DNA of 64,000 nt from Sanghuangporus weigelae. Its lineage: Eukaryota; Basidiomycota; Agaricomycetes; Hymenochaetales; Hymenochaetaceae. The position numbers and the translations under genes are program-made. A model generated the notes under the pieces. That model saw only the letters and a program-made list of their open reading frames with translations, had not been told where the DNA came from and searched no databases. Position 1 is the stretch's first letter, and every line of letters begins with the position of its first letter. Positions 41,789 through 51,204 of this stretch are shown piece by piece. The stretch spans positions 3,968,001 through 4,032,000 of the forward strand of contig CP137318.1 in assembly GCA_033182465.1 (NCBI GenBank). Direction: 5' to 3'.

Positions 41789-43300
41789 TGTTAGGGAGTA
41801 GGCCCGGGGTTACACCGGTTCAATCCTTTTGCCTAAGCAGCGGTGTGTTGTGCAGAGGTGATCTTATCTACCCACGTCTGGCTGTACCACGCGGTCCCTT
41901 ACTAGCCTTCCTAGTCGCGGTCCGAGTTATGGATGTTTTCAGATACGAGGTAATAGTAAAGCAGATTGGGATTTCCAAGAGGCGTGATAGTACAAAGCAC
42001 ACAGTAATAGCTCGCTGTAGGGCAAGCTTTACACCAGTGTGTTAAGAGGATCGAAAGATGGGGAAATGAGGGCCTAATCCTACAACTATTTATGCTCCCA
42101 GATATTCCATTTTCCGTCCTATTTCTTACTCATCCTGTCTCCACTTTACTCCACTTTCCTCCACCATTACATCTGTTCCTTTGTCATCCTGCTGCGCTTC
42201 GCTCCACTTTGCTCCAATCTTTGTAAGGTCGTCTCCACTATGACAGAATTCTTTGGAGTTGCTGACTGAGACAATAGAGGTGGTGCTCCGATATGGAATG
42301 CTCCACTGTCAGTACTCCATAACGATGTCATTGCCGTCATTGAGTGGCATCTTTGCTCTTGGAGCGATGTAGGCTGCTCGGTATGTGATTCTTCGGAATT
42401 CATCTCGAGGTCCAGCGAGGGTAAGCATAACTCGCACGTCAGTGTTAAGGTGTCGGGTCGGTGTAGAGTATGGTCCAAGGCATATCATGAACTGCATAAG
42501 CTCTGCTGGTGGGTTCTGCTGGGTTCTGGTGACTAGCCATGCTTTGCCTTCGTATCGTATATCTCGAATGTAGCGCCATATCCTTCGTTGTATAAGGAGT
42601 TGTAATTGCTTGGTTTCCAGGTTCGCATCTCTCGGTAAATAAAGGTTTGCCTGTATCGTAGATGCTGGACATGGTGTGTGCAACTCCGGTCTATACCATC
42701 CAATCATTCTCCAAGTTATCGGGTTCGCAGTTCGAGGGGTCCGAGTTGTGATCGTGAGTTCCTCTCGTTTCTTGGGTACTATTGGGCTTGGTGGATTGGA
42801 ATGCATTGTATCCTGAAGGTGTCGCTCGGTTTCGATGTGACAGTCACGCGTACCAACCGTTGCCGTGCATACTAAGTAGTATACTTCATAAAGGATCATG
42901 TAAACTCGTGCACAGACTTGACAGTGCTGAAATGCCAGTGAGGTCTCCATAAACCTTATTAGCCTTTAGCCTTTTAGCGTTTAGGCTTTAGTAGTTGTGC
43001 TTCTGGACTTCTAAGAAGTTTGATCGCTTCTTTTGATCGAGGTCGCTCTGGTTGCTTGGTCGGCGGCGTTAGAGTGGTAGTCCGCGGTAATAGGCGGTCG
43101 GCGGTGTTAGCTGTTAGCGGGATTACGTATCCGCTTCGGTGCTTCTAGCGCTCGGGTGGTAACGGGTTACTGTTGCCTAGGCCGCTCGATTGCTTGGGCC
43201 TTTGATAGCTGGCTTGGTTACCGGTCGCGTTTGGAAAGCTGATCGTGTAGATCTGTTGATCGTGTCGATCCTGATGCGAGTTTTTGAGCGGATCCTTTCA
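41789..43300 (-). repeat. Chromovirus 3' LTR (sense orientation minus)
   Basis: 1,512 bp; in sense it begins TGAAAGGATCC and ends CCTAACA. It contains the same 213-codon U3 frame, TATA box and predicted R start as the other LTR. Left flank is the transposase-like piece. Confidence 0.95.
42309..42950 (-). CDS. 213-codon frame in U3 of the 3' LTR
   Basis: Complete sense frame inside U3, starting METSLAFQHCQVCARVYMIL, with a hydrophobic first third and a basic, tryptophan-containing middle (WRMIGWYRPELHTPCPASTI; QRRIWRYIRDIRYEGKAWLV). It ends LNDGNDIVMEY. Composition looks like protein. I recognise no domain. It lies upstream of the predicted TATA box, so only full-length or upstream transcripts would carry it. 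It could be chance within a long LTR. Confidence 0.45.
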   Translation of the reverse strand: METSLAFQHCQVCARVYMILYEVYYLVCTATVGTRDCHIETERHLQDTMHSNPPSPIVPKKREELTITTRTPRTANPITWRMIGWYRPELHTPCPASTIQANLYLPRDANLETKQLQLLIQRRIWRYIRDIRYEGKAWLVTRTQQNPPAELMQFMICLGPYSTPTRHLNTDVRVMLTLAGPRDEFRRITYRAAYIAPRAKMPLNDGNDIVMEY

Positions 43301-43316
43301 CTACACCCCCCCTAAG
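43301..43316 (-). other. Polypurine tract of the chromovirus
   Basis: In sense, CTTAGGGGGGGTGTAG directly precedes the 3' LTR, the expected place and composition for the plus-strand primer. Confidence 0.65.
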
Positions 43317-43424
43317 ATGAACTTTCGGAGAAATGTTCATCCTAATCCGTGAGAAAGCTCGGATAAAGGGTCGCCTAGTGATGGTTGATTTTTGCTATCA
43401 AACCATCATCATCTCTGCTCCAAA

Positions 43425-43740
43425 ATGTCGAAAGTCGCCGCTGCTGTTACTGTTTTTGTCGTTATTGTCGCGATTTTCGGCATAAATCATTGGATTTTGG
43501 AGCGTAAGAGGCGTGCTCAGGTAAGTGATGCATGCTCTGTGCCGTTTCGAGTTGTTAATCATCCTCTAGGAGGCTGACTTCGAAATGCAATCGTTCCAGC
43601 GCGATGTTACTACTGTCGCGCTTCGAGTTCACCTCGCGCTCGGTTATGACGTTGAGGTTATCGATCCAGTCGTCGAAAATGCAGGTATTGCTTCGCAGGA
43701 ACGTCGTGAAAAGGGTGTCTGGGAAGACATTGACTTGTAA
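43425..43740 (+). CDS. Antisense small membrane-protein frame in the chromovirus
   Basis: On the strand opposite gag-pol, an ATG at 43425 opens MSKVAAAVTVFVVIVAIFGI, a clear membrane-spanning segment followed by the basic stretch LERKRRAQ. A canonical GTAAGT donor follows at 43521 and a CTAG acceptor at 43566-43569 (49-nt intron, phase 0). A second part has an amphipathic stretch (VTTVALRVHLALGYDVEVID) and ends EKGVWEDIDL with a stop at 43738-43740; together 88 residues. N-terminal anchor, short basic stop-transfer signal and acidic tail look deliberate. No family is recognised. It may be a captured or element-borne gene; chance is less likely because frame and splice signals agree. Confidence 0.5.
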
Positions 43741-44280
43741 AGGGTGGTGGGAAGGGATATGAATATGAAATGTGCATCATGTAAAGAATATGACGCAATT
43801 GAAAGTGATAAGAAAGAAATCATAAAGTCGTTAATGAATAAGTTTTATACCAATTTGGGAGTGAAGTTCCAGGTGTTTACCTACGGCTCTTCAACCCCCA
43901 AATGGAGTTTTTCGAAGAAAGAGTGTAATTGGAGTGCCTTTCAGCGTGAAGGCACATCCTAGCATAATGCAAGGGAGTGACTTCACGTAACCTTTTTGGC
44001 TTCTCCGTTGCATAGAGGATAATAAAAGGTAGGCATAATCTGCCAATTCGGCGCCGGCACAATAAAACAATATACAAAATGTCTAGGCCCTTGTAGGTTC
44101 TTTGACACTTCTGCATAGTGCTTCATTTGTGCTGGTTGGCCGAATAAGCGTGAAATAAAGAGGTGCATAAAGCATAATTTGGTCGGATGTGACCATAAAT
44201 ATCATAAGGTAAGAATGAAATGCATAATTGACCATGTCGGGTCACGATATGGGAAAGGGGTTGCATAAAAGAAGAGTTGT
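43741..44280. other. Non-coding stretch between the antisense and post-pol frames
   Basis: 540 bp inside the chromovirus between two convergent frames. I see no motif-supported frame here; it probably holds both 3' ends. Confidence 0.5.
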
Positions 44281-45357
44281 TTACAAATCTTCGGATTCTT
44301 CAGCCTCAGGTGTAGTCTGGGCCGAGTTCGCTGGGGTATATAGTTCCCTGCTTTCACCTTCTTCACTTGACTCTGTATCGTCGGAGTGTATGTACATGTC
44401 CTCCTGTTCCGACATAGTAAGCATCTCGTCCGGCTGGTAGAGTTCGTTCGGGTACTGGTAGACTGAGATCATCAGATCTTCCAGCAATGGGTGTCGTGTA
44501 GCCTGTAGTTTCTCTCTGGCTTCTTCCTCTCGGTTGTTGAGTTCCATAAGGTAATGAGGGTCGTAGTTAACCTCTTTGCCTTCGACTACGTGGTGCTCGA
44601 TGTTGTCGAGTGGTACCTCGTCCGTAGTAGAGTTCCTCGCTTCAATAACCGTTCGGTATCTCGTTCCTTCGTAATACTTCGTCATGTTGAGTACCGTCAT
44701 GAACTGCATGGTGTGGGATGCATAGAAGCCCGTCTGGTCGGCTATGTATATGATGTACTTCATCGCATCGATGCTCATTGGATGATAGTGACTCCATCGC
44801 ATCATTCGGTTAAGAATTGCGGTAGTCATGTCTCGTCGGTAGGCGCAAATTTGAATTGCCGAATGATAGATGCCCATGATGTTCTTGTATGTCGTTTCGT
44901 GCCTAAAGTCGATCTTGCCTCGATGTAATGCTTGTGTTTCGAGTTCGATCGCGTAGGTTAGAAATGCATCATCGTTGAGTCGGCGTAATGCTGCGTCTCG
45001 AGGGTTACTGAGTTTGAATAACCACTCGTCTGAGTGATTCGCCATCATAAGGTGGGGTATTTCGTCTCGGTTGTGGTGGACTGCGTTCCACTTGTCGAAT
45101 AGATCATCGAAGTACTTCCCTGGGCATAGGGGTACAATCTCATCTTCGTAGTTCTCTTCGTTGAATCGGTTGCACAGCTGTGGCCATTGATAACGTTCGG
45201 TCGGTGGCCTGAGTGTAAATGTCCATTCTGGTGCATCTTCTGGTTGACAGAATGCATGTAGCTCGTCGAAAATAGGCATAGCTGAGTAGTGGTTCGTCTG
45301 CAGTGAAGTAGAGCTGTTGAGATTCGAGTTGTTGTTCCTTAACTCGAAGTTCTCCAT
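44281..45357 (-). CDS. 358-codon frame after pol in the chromovirus
   Basis: Sense frame starting MENFELRNNNSNLNSSTSLQ and ending in an acidic tail (SEQEDMYIHSDDTESSEEGE). The middle is rich in Trp, His and Tyr (DAPEWTFTLRPPTERYQWPQ; DKWNAVHHNRDEIPHLMMAN; RMMRWSHYHPMSIDAMKYII). There is no signal peptide or membrane segment, so it is not an envelope protein by position alone. No domain is recognised. A shorter overlapping frame (45140-45445) starts a little upstream in another register and may be chance. The frame is intact. Confidence 0.6.
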   Translation of the reverse strand: MENFELRNNNSNLNSSTSLQTNHYSAMPIFDELHAFCQPEDAPEWTFTLRPPTERYQWPQLCNRFNEENYEDEIVPLCPGKYFDDLFDKWNAVHHNRDEIPHLMMANHSDEWLFKLSNPRDAALRRLNDDAFLTYAIELETQALHRGKIDFRHETTYKNIMGIYHSAIQICAYRRDMTTAILNRMMRWSHYHPMSIDAMKYIIYIADQTGFYASHTMQFMTVLNMTKYYEGTRYRTVIEARNSTTDEVPLDNIEHHVVEGKEVNYDPHYLMELNNREEEAREKLQATRHPLLEDLMISVYQYPNELYQPDEMLTMSEQEDMYIHSDDTESSEEGESRELYTPANSAQTTPEAEESEDL

Positions 45358-45532
45358 GTTTTATACCATCTTGTTGGTATGTCGGCGATGTCTTGCCTAA
45401 TTCTTCTATCTCTGCTCTCGCTTTGGTGTGCCACATTGATGTCATCGCTTGGTAAGGTCATTGGGGACCTTACTCATCGTCTCTATTGTGGATCCATAAG
45501 CGGCTCCATCGGGTGGAGTGCATGTGATGCAA

Positions 45533-48500
45533 CTATTGCCTAACTCGTTTTCGTGCGGCGATCCATTGGTTAAGGTTCGGTGGCTGGATTGCCTGAGGAT
45601 ACTTTTTATGGAATGCTTCGATCATTTGATAGGAGTTCTTGAGGTTGTCAAGTGGCTCCCATGTTCGCTCCTGGTATCCTTTCCATTGGATAAGGTATTG
45701 GACCTTGCTCCGATGACGTCTTGTGTTATGAATTGTCTCCACTTCGTACTCCGCTTCTCCCTCCACTTCAATAGGTGGTGGTTCATCCAAAGTGGGTCTT
45801 CCAGGGTATTCCTTTCGTTTGTAAGGCCTGAGAAGACTCGCATGAAACACTGGGTGGATCGGAAGGGTTTCGGGTAAGCGTAATCTGAATGACACTTGTC
45901 CGACTGCCTTCTCGACTTTATAAGGCCCTGCCCATTTCATTGCAAGTTTCTTCGTTGGTTCCAATCGACTGAGATTCCTCATGTCTAGTAACACTTCGTC
46001 TCCTGGCTTGTACTCTGGCAGTTTGCCTCGATGCAGGTCTGCATAAAGCTTCATTGCCTCATTCGCTTGCCTAATCGAATTATAGGCTTCTTGCTGTACT
46101 TGTCGAAGCTCCTCTAGGTGATTTATTGCTTCTGGGACGTTTGAATCACCGGTCTCCGCAACGTCCAGGTGAGGATGCCATCCATACAGTGTATAGAATG
46201 GTGACTGATGTGTAGTACTGTGCTTCCTGTTGTTGTAGGCGAATTCTGCTATATCGATGTACTCTGCCCAATCTGTTTGTCGGTAGGACACATAGCAGCG
46301 TAAGTACTGTTCAAGCTCTTGATTTAGTCGCTCGGTTTGACCATCGGTTTGTGGATGATACGCTGTACTAGTTTTCCAATCGACATCGATGAGTCTGCAG
46401 AACTCCTTGAGGAATTGCGCGGTGAAGTTGCTACCTCGGTCGGAGATTACTCGTTTAGGGGCCCCGTAGTATTTGAAGACATGTTGGCGGAACAAACGTG
46501 CCAACTGCTTAGCATTGGGTATTCCTTGGCAAGGAATGAACTTCCCCATTTTAGTGAGTTTGTCCACTATAACGAGTATCGCACTGTAGCCTTCATTGCT
46601 GACTGGTAAGTCGGTAATCAGGTCACAGGTTATGGTTTCCCATGGTTGATGTGGTGCCTCCAACGGTTGGAGCGGCGGATTTCGAAACTGTCGAATCGGT
46701 TTTGCACGCTGACATATGTCGCAGGTTGCGGTATATGCTCGGATCATTTCTTCCATCTTCGGCCAATAGTATGATCGCTTTACAAGCTCTATGGTCTTTT
46801 CTGCTCCTGGGTGGCCTGCAAGTTTGTGATCATGGCGCCTTCGGATTAGCAACGCTCGTAGGTTGGCGGACGGCGGGATATATAATGCATTGGTTACGTA
46901 GTGCAAGCCGTTCCTGTAACTGTAGCCGTTGCTCTGCTTGATCGCCTGAATCTCCTTCTTAGCCTCCTCGGTATTGTAGTTCCTCTTGATCGTTCGGATA
47001 ATAGGATCAGAGATAGTGACCATTTCAGTTTCTAGCTTGTATAGACCGTTGATCTCTGTGCGTCGCAATGTTTGTTGCTTGATCGTATCAGGAGGTAACA
47101 AGGTAACTCCTAAGTTGTCCTTGTCCTCTGGCATATAGTCGGATCGTCGTGATAGCTCGTCAGCTTGGTTCTTCTTGCCTGGCCAATGGAGAATCTTGAA
47201 GTTATATCGTGATAACTCTAGTGCCCATCTTGCTTGACGTCTCGATAGATTCTGAGCTGTCATGAAGTATCGGAGGTTTGCATGATCGCTTCGGATTGTT
47301 ACTGGTTCTTTGGTTCCCTCCAATAGGTGTCTCCAATGCTTGAGTGCTTCCATGATTGCTAGCATCTCTTTGTCATGCGTCGGATAGTTTCGTTGGGTGT
47401 TCGTTAGAGTTTTCGACATGAAACCTAAAGGTCTCAGTTCTCCTTGGTTGTCTTCTTGTTGTAAGACTGCACCAATCGCTACATCGGATGCATCGGTTTC
47501 CAATGTATATGGTTTGTCTGGCTTTGGCATTGCCAATGCGACTTCCGTTTCGAATGCCTTCTTGATACTCTCGAATGCCTTATCTTGTGCCTCTGCCCAT
47601 ATGAACTTGCGATCCTTTTTGATAAGGTCGCCAATAGGTGCGAATGTATCGGCATAGTTCCTGATGAATCTTCGGTAGAAGTTACAAAATCCTTGGAACT
47701 TTCGAACTTGTCGTTTCGTCTTTGGCACTGGCCATTCGTGAATAGCTTTGAGCTTATAAGGATCCATCTGGATGCCTTTCGTTCCTACTACAAATCCCAA
47801 GTAGTCGAGCTGGGTTTGGAGGAAGTGACATTTCTCGATTTTGAGGTAGATGTCGAGCTCTCGGCATTTCTGTAGAATTGCCCTGAGGAGTTTCCAATGT
47901 TCCTCTTCAGTTTGTGCTTGACCAATAAGGTCGTCCAAATAGTTGAGTGCTTCTTCTGTCCTGAGCCAATATTCGAAGTTGTCATTCATGAATCGTTGGA
48001 ATACTGCAGGTGAGTTCTTCATTCCAAACATCATGACCTTTGGCTTGTAGACTGCATTGCCAACTCGGAATGCTGCCTTCCACTCGTCTCCTTCTCGGAT
48101 TCGCAGGTTGTTGTAACCTGATCGCATGTCGAGTGTAAAGAAGAATTTTCCTTTTTCCAGTTTCTCTGGGAGAACACTCATGATCGGTATTGGGTATGGG
48201 TCTGATACTGTCGTGTCGTTGATGTCTCGGTAATCGGTTACTGCTCGTGCTCCTCCGTCTTTCTTTCCTACAAAGAAGACTGGTGCTGCTACCGGACATG
48301 GTTCATGTGGTTGAACCTTTTCAATCCATCCTTTGTCAAGTAACTCTTTGACATAAGCATCGAGTGCTGCCTGCTCTTCTCGTGTGAGCTTGATAATAGG
48401 CCTTGGTTTCGGTAATGGTACTCCTTCTTTGAGGTTAATCGCCATATCCCATTTCGTATGCTTGGGTAACCTTCTTGACTTGTCAGGATCAAAGACATCT

Positions 48501-50011
48501 GCGTAGTCTTCTATTTCCTTTGGTAGGAGTTTTCGCCAATCTCGTTTCTGTGTTCCTAGTAGTCCTTCTGCAGCTGCCTTTTGTTGAGAATACTGCTGGG
48601 ATACTGAACTCGCTTTGTTCAGAGGCTGTGAGACTTGGTTCTGCTGCCTTGGTGACCAATTTCGATTGATGTCTAGCTCTAGCTTTGCAGCGAGCTCTTC
48701 CTTTCTGGTAAGGGTAGCTGGTTGGTTGGTCGTCCTAAGACTTTCAATGTCTTCTGGCTCTATATCGTGCATAGGAGTGTCTTCTGTTGTCTCCTGCTCG
48801 TCTTGCATCTCGATATCGCTTTCGTTGTCTGCCCATCTTGTACGCTTCGGTGTGGGACTAGCTCCTCGCATTAACGATGCCGTTCTCGGTCGTATAATGC
48901 CTGCCACTGGCTTCTCTGGATACCGTGTCTTTCGTGGTCGTATCCTATACTTCATGCCCGGGTTTTCTTCTGGTGATGGCCAGAGTTCTTCATCTTCCGG
49001 CATGTTTTGCCTCAGTGGGTGTGTCTTCTGTGGTGGTTGTTTCTTCCAACGTTTCGGAGAGTCGTTTATTTCCTCCTGTTCGTCTAGGCTATGCTTGCCT
49101 GTTACATCTTGTGTTTCACCTTCGGATGTCTGGTACAGTTGCCGTGCTGGGATCATCCGTCTCGGTATGTGCCTTGGTCGTCGTTGCACTATACTCGTTC
49201 CTTGTGGTGCCTGTTTCTTCCATCGCTTGGGAGTGTAGTTTATTTCCTCCTCATCTCGATGATGCTTGTTTGTCGTTTCCTGTTGTGGCTGTTTCGTTGC
49301 AGAGTCTGGTATATTTTCCGTGCTCGGACTCTTCACTTCTGGCGTCTGTTTTGCCTGTTCCAGTCTTGGTGTTGCTGGTCTGGTTTCCGGCTTCGCTTGT
49401 GGCTTCGTTTCGTGAGAGTGTCCGTTGTTGTCTCTCCTTGGCACAAATATTATTCCTGGTGCTCCAGAGTGTCGATAGTTGTCTCTGTCCTGAGCCTGTT
49501 GCTTCGTGTTATGCCTAGGTCTTGTCTTGTCAGGTTTGCCTTTCGTTTGCCGTTTCCGTTTGCGCTTCCTGTGCCTTCGCTTCTTGGTAGCTCGTATGAC
49601 GTTGAGCTCGAATGGTATTGAATTACCATTCCGATTCCATACTTGATTCTTCCAATCAATTTCGGGATTGACTTTGGCCAAATAGTCAATTCCTAGGATC
49701 ACTTGATCCTGTCCTGTGGTTGCTACTGCCAACGTTTGTGGCTGCGGTTTAGGTCCATCAAAAATTAATGTGTAGACCTCGTGCGTGATTGCTCCTCCTT
49801 GGTTGGGACTTCCATCCGCATTATTCAAAGGTCGAGGGTGATCAAGCCTCTTTTTGAATAGGCTGTAGTGTCGTACCAAGTTGGGGTGTATCGTGCTGCA
49901 TGTAGCTCCGGAATCGATTAACGCTTTGACTGCTAGGGTCTTTGTTCCAACCTTCACTCGAATAGGTAATCGGGGATGCAATGCTTGTATTGGCAATCGC
50001 TTATTGTACAT
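45533..50011 (-). CDS. Chromovirus pol polyprotein
   Basis: 1,492-codon frame. In order: aspartic protease (LIDSGATCSTIHPNLV), a long Pro/Arg-rich linker, reverse transcriptase (TDYRDINDTTVSDPYPIPIM; catalytic YLDD), RNase H (LETDASDVAIGAVLQQ), integrase with zinc-binding HHCC (AGHPGAEKTIELVKRSYYWP, TCDICQRAK) and core residues around DRGSNFTAQFLKEF, a GPY/F-type module (WAGPYKVEKAVG), and a C-terminal chromodomain (VQYLIQWKGYQERTWEPLDN). The chromodomain places it in the chromovirus branch of Ty3/gypsy, which targets heterochromatin in studied cases. It lies in a different frame from gag, and its frame is open back into the gag end, as expected for the frameshift expression known in this family. 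Confidence 0.95.
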   Translation of the reverse strand: MYNKRLPIQALHPRLPIRVKVGTKTLAVKALIDSGATCSTIHPNLVRHYSLFKKRLDHPRPLNNADGSPNQGGAITHEVYTLIFDGPKPQPQTLAVATTGQDQVILGIDYLAKVNPEIDWKNQVWNRNGNSIPFELNVIRATKKRRHRKRKRKRQTKGKPDKTRPRHNTKQQAQDRDNYRHSGAPGIIFVPRRDNNGHSHETKPQAKPETRPATPRLEQAKQTPEVKSPSTENIPDSATKQPQQETTNKHHRDEEEINYTPKRWKKQAPQGTSIVQRRPRHIPRRMIPARQLYQTSEGETQDVTGKHSLDEQEEINDSPKRWKKQPPQKTHPLRQNMPEDEELWPSPEENPGMKYRIRPRKTRYPEKPVAGIIRPRTASLMRGASPTPKRTRWADNESDIEMQDEQETTEDTPMHDIEPEDIESLRTTNQPATLTRKEELAAKLELDINRNWSPRQQNQVSQPLNKASSVSQQYSQQKAAAEGLLGTQKRDWRKLLPKEIEDYADVFDPDKSRRLPKHTKWDMAINLKEGVPLPKPRPIIKLTREEQAALDAYVKELLDKGWIEKVQPHEPCPVAAPVFFVGKKDGGARAVTDYRDINDTTVSDPYPIPIMSVLPEKLEKGKFFFTLDMRSGYNNLRIREGDEWKAAFRVGNAVYKPKVMMFGMKNSPAVFQRFMNDNFEYWLRTEEALNYLDDLIGQAQTEEEHWKLLRAILQKCRELDIYLKIEKCHFLQTQLDYLGFVVGTKGIQMDPYKLKAIHEWPVPKTKRQVRKFQGFCNFYRRFIRNYADTFAPIGDLIKKDRKFIWAEAQDKAFESIKKAFETEVALAMPKPDKPYTLETDASDVAIGAVLQQEDNQGELRPLGFMSKTLTNTQRNYPTHDKEMLAIMEALKHWRHLLEGTKEPVTIRSDHANLRYFMTAQNLSRRQARWALELSRYNFKILHWPGKKNQADELSRRSDYMPEDKDNLGVTLLPPDTIKQQTLRRTEINGLYKLETEMVTISDPIIRTIKRNYNTEEAKKEIQAIKQSNGYSYRNGLHYVTNALYIPPSANLRALLIRRRHDHKLAGHPGAEKTIELVKRSYYWPKMEEMIRAYTATCDICQRAKPIRQFRNPPLQPLEAPHQPWETITCDLITDLPVSNEGYSAILVIVDKLTKMGKFIPCQGIPNAKQLARLFRQHVFKYYGAPKRVISDRGSNFTAQFLKEFCRLIDVDWKTSTAYHPQTDGQTERLNQELEQYLRCYVSYRQTDWAEYIDIAEFAYNNRKHSTTHQSPFYTLYGWHPHLDVAETGDSNVPEAINHLEELRQVQQEAYNSIRQANEAMKLYADLHRGKLPEYKPGDEVLLDMRNLSRLEPTKKLAMKWAGPYKVEKAVGQVSFRLRLPETLPIHPVFHASLLRPYKRKEYPGRPTLDEPPPIEVEGEAEYEVETIHNTRRHRSKVQYLIQWKGYQERTWEPLDNLKNSYQMIEAFHKKYPQAIQPPNLNQWIAARKRVRQ

Positions 50012-50115
50012 CGCTTCACTGGGGTTGAACCCAGGAGGTTTGAAACACTGGTTGTTGAAACCTTTCTCGTCACCCTTGTCACACTCACATCGCGCAGTCT
50101 CGTTCGATGGAGGTC

Positions 50116-51204
50116 TTAATCTTTTCCCTGTTGCTCTTTACTTGCTAGGGATTTGCGAATGTTGTTTCGGTATTCTTCGTCATGCTTGCAAGTCCATCCT
50201 GCTGATTCGTCGCCTTTAGCCCATGCTACATGATCGTAGTGGACTGGCCTTCGGCAGTGTGGATCGGGACATGTTTCCTTGAAATCGATTGTTCGTGTTG
50301 TCATCGTCCTCCGTTTTACACCATTAGTCTTCTTCGGCTTCCTAGGGGAAGAACCCTTTTGCTTCCTTGGTGCCTTGCAATCCTTTGCGTAATGTCCTGA
50401 CTTTTCACAGTTGTAGCATTTGCCTCCCTTCTTCGGCAAGCCTCGGAGTGCATCTACATCCATGGCGTCTGGATCTCGTTTCGTTGTTTGTACTGGTGGT
50501 CGGAAAGATGACTGTCCGTTCGATTTGAATCTCGGGGTGTATGTTTGACTACCCATGAGCCTTTGCCTGGCATCAGAGTTTGCTAGGTTGCTTGTCCATT
50601 CCATCCATGCATCGAGGTCGTTCTTCTCGAAAGCGTCGGGTTGTACAGATTCGACTCGTCGTTTGACCCACATGTCTAGTCCTTTGACATAGATGTACTT
50701 GAGCATCTGCTTATCCATCGTGTCTGGTGCTCGTGCTTTGAGTCGTCGGAACTCGTCGTTGTACGCCCTAATGCTTGCTCCTTTCTGCTGGATGCATAGT
50801 AGTTGGAATAGGGCTTCCTGTTCTCCAATGATCGGATGTCCTGCTCGGATCCTCATCCAGTTCAGCATGTCCTTGAGTGATGCGAACATTCCATTTGTTG
50901 CAGCGATAATCGCAGGTACTGGTTTCAGTTTCCCATTGGCATCGAATGATGTTAGGGTATTCTTCTCTGCAAACCAATCGTAGCTGTCGCCTTCTAGTGC
51001 TGCGAATAGGCTCTTTGCTATCTCCTCCTCATCCTTGACTCCATGCTGTGCCAGCTTCGAGATACATCGACTAATCCACAGATCAATATCTTCGCTCCGC
51101 TTGCCATAGTACTTCGGAAGCTTGATGCTGTGTTTAGAGAGTTGTGTCTGAAGAGTCTGTAGTTGCTGCTCCAGTGCTTGCACCTTCTGGTCGGTTGTCG
51201 ACAT
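50116..51204 (-). CDS. Chromovirus gag
   Basis: 362-codon frame starting MSTTDQKVQALEQQLQTLQT (coiled coil). It has the capsid-type stretch SIKLPKYYGKRSEDIDLWIS, LRAL-like MLNWMRIRAGHPIIGEQEAL, and a C-terminal CCHC knuckle CYNCEKSGHYAKDC (CX2CX4HX4C) in a basic tail. Its start overlaps the end of the upstream coiled-coil frame by 71 nt in another register. Confidence 0.9.
   Translation of the reverse strand: MSTTDQKVQALEQQLQTLQTQLSKHSIKLPKYYGKRSEDIDLWISRCISKLAQHGVKDEEEIAKSLFAALEGDSYDWFAEKNTLTSFDANGKLKPVPAIIAATNGMFASLKDMLNWMRIRAGHPIIGEQEALFQLLCIQQKGASIRAYNDEFRRLKARAPDTMDKQMLKYIYVKGLDMWVKRRVESVQPDAFEKNDLDAWMEWTSNLANSDARQRLMGSQTYTPRFKSNGQSSFRPPVQTTKRDPDAMDVDALRGLPKKGGKCYNCEKSGHYAKDCKAPRKQKGSSPRKPKKTNGVKRRTMTTRTIDFKETCPDPHCRRPVHYDHVAWAKGDESAGWTCKHDEEYRNNIRKSLASKEQQGKD

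Noticed and set aside
45140-45445. 101-codon frame overlapping the start of the post-pol frame
   Set aside because: It overlaps the better-supported 358-codon frame in another register and shows no domain; kept only as a note.
48615-49518. Long plus-strand frames opposite pol
   Set aside because: They mirror the codon bias of the long low-complexity linker of pol on the other strand and have no motif of their own.
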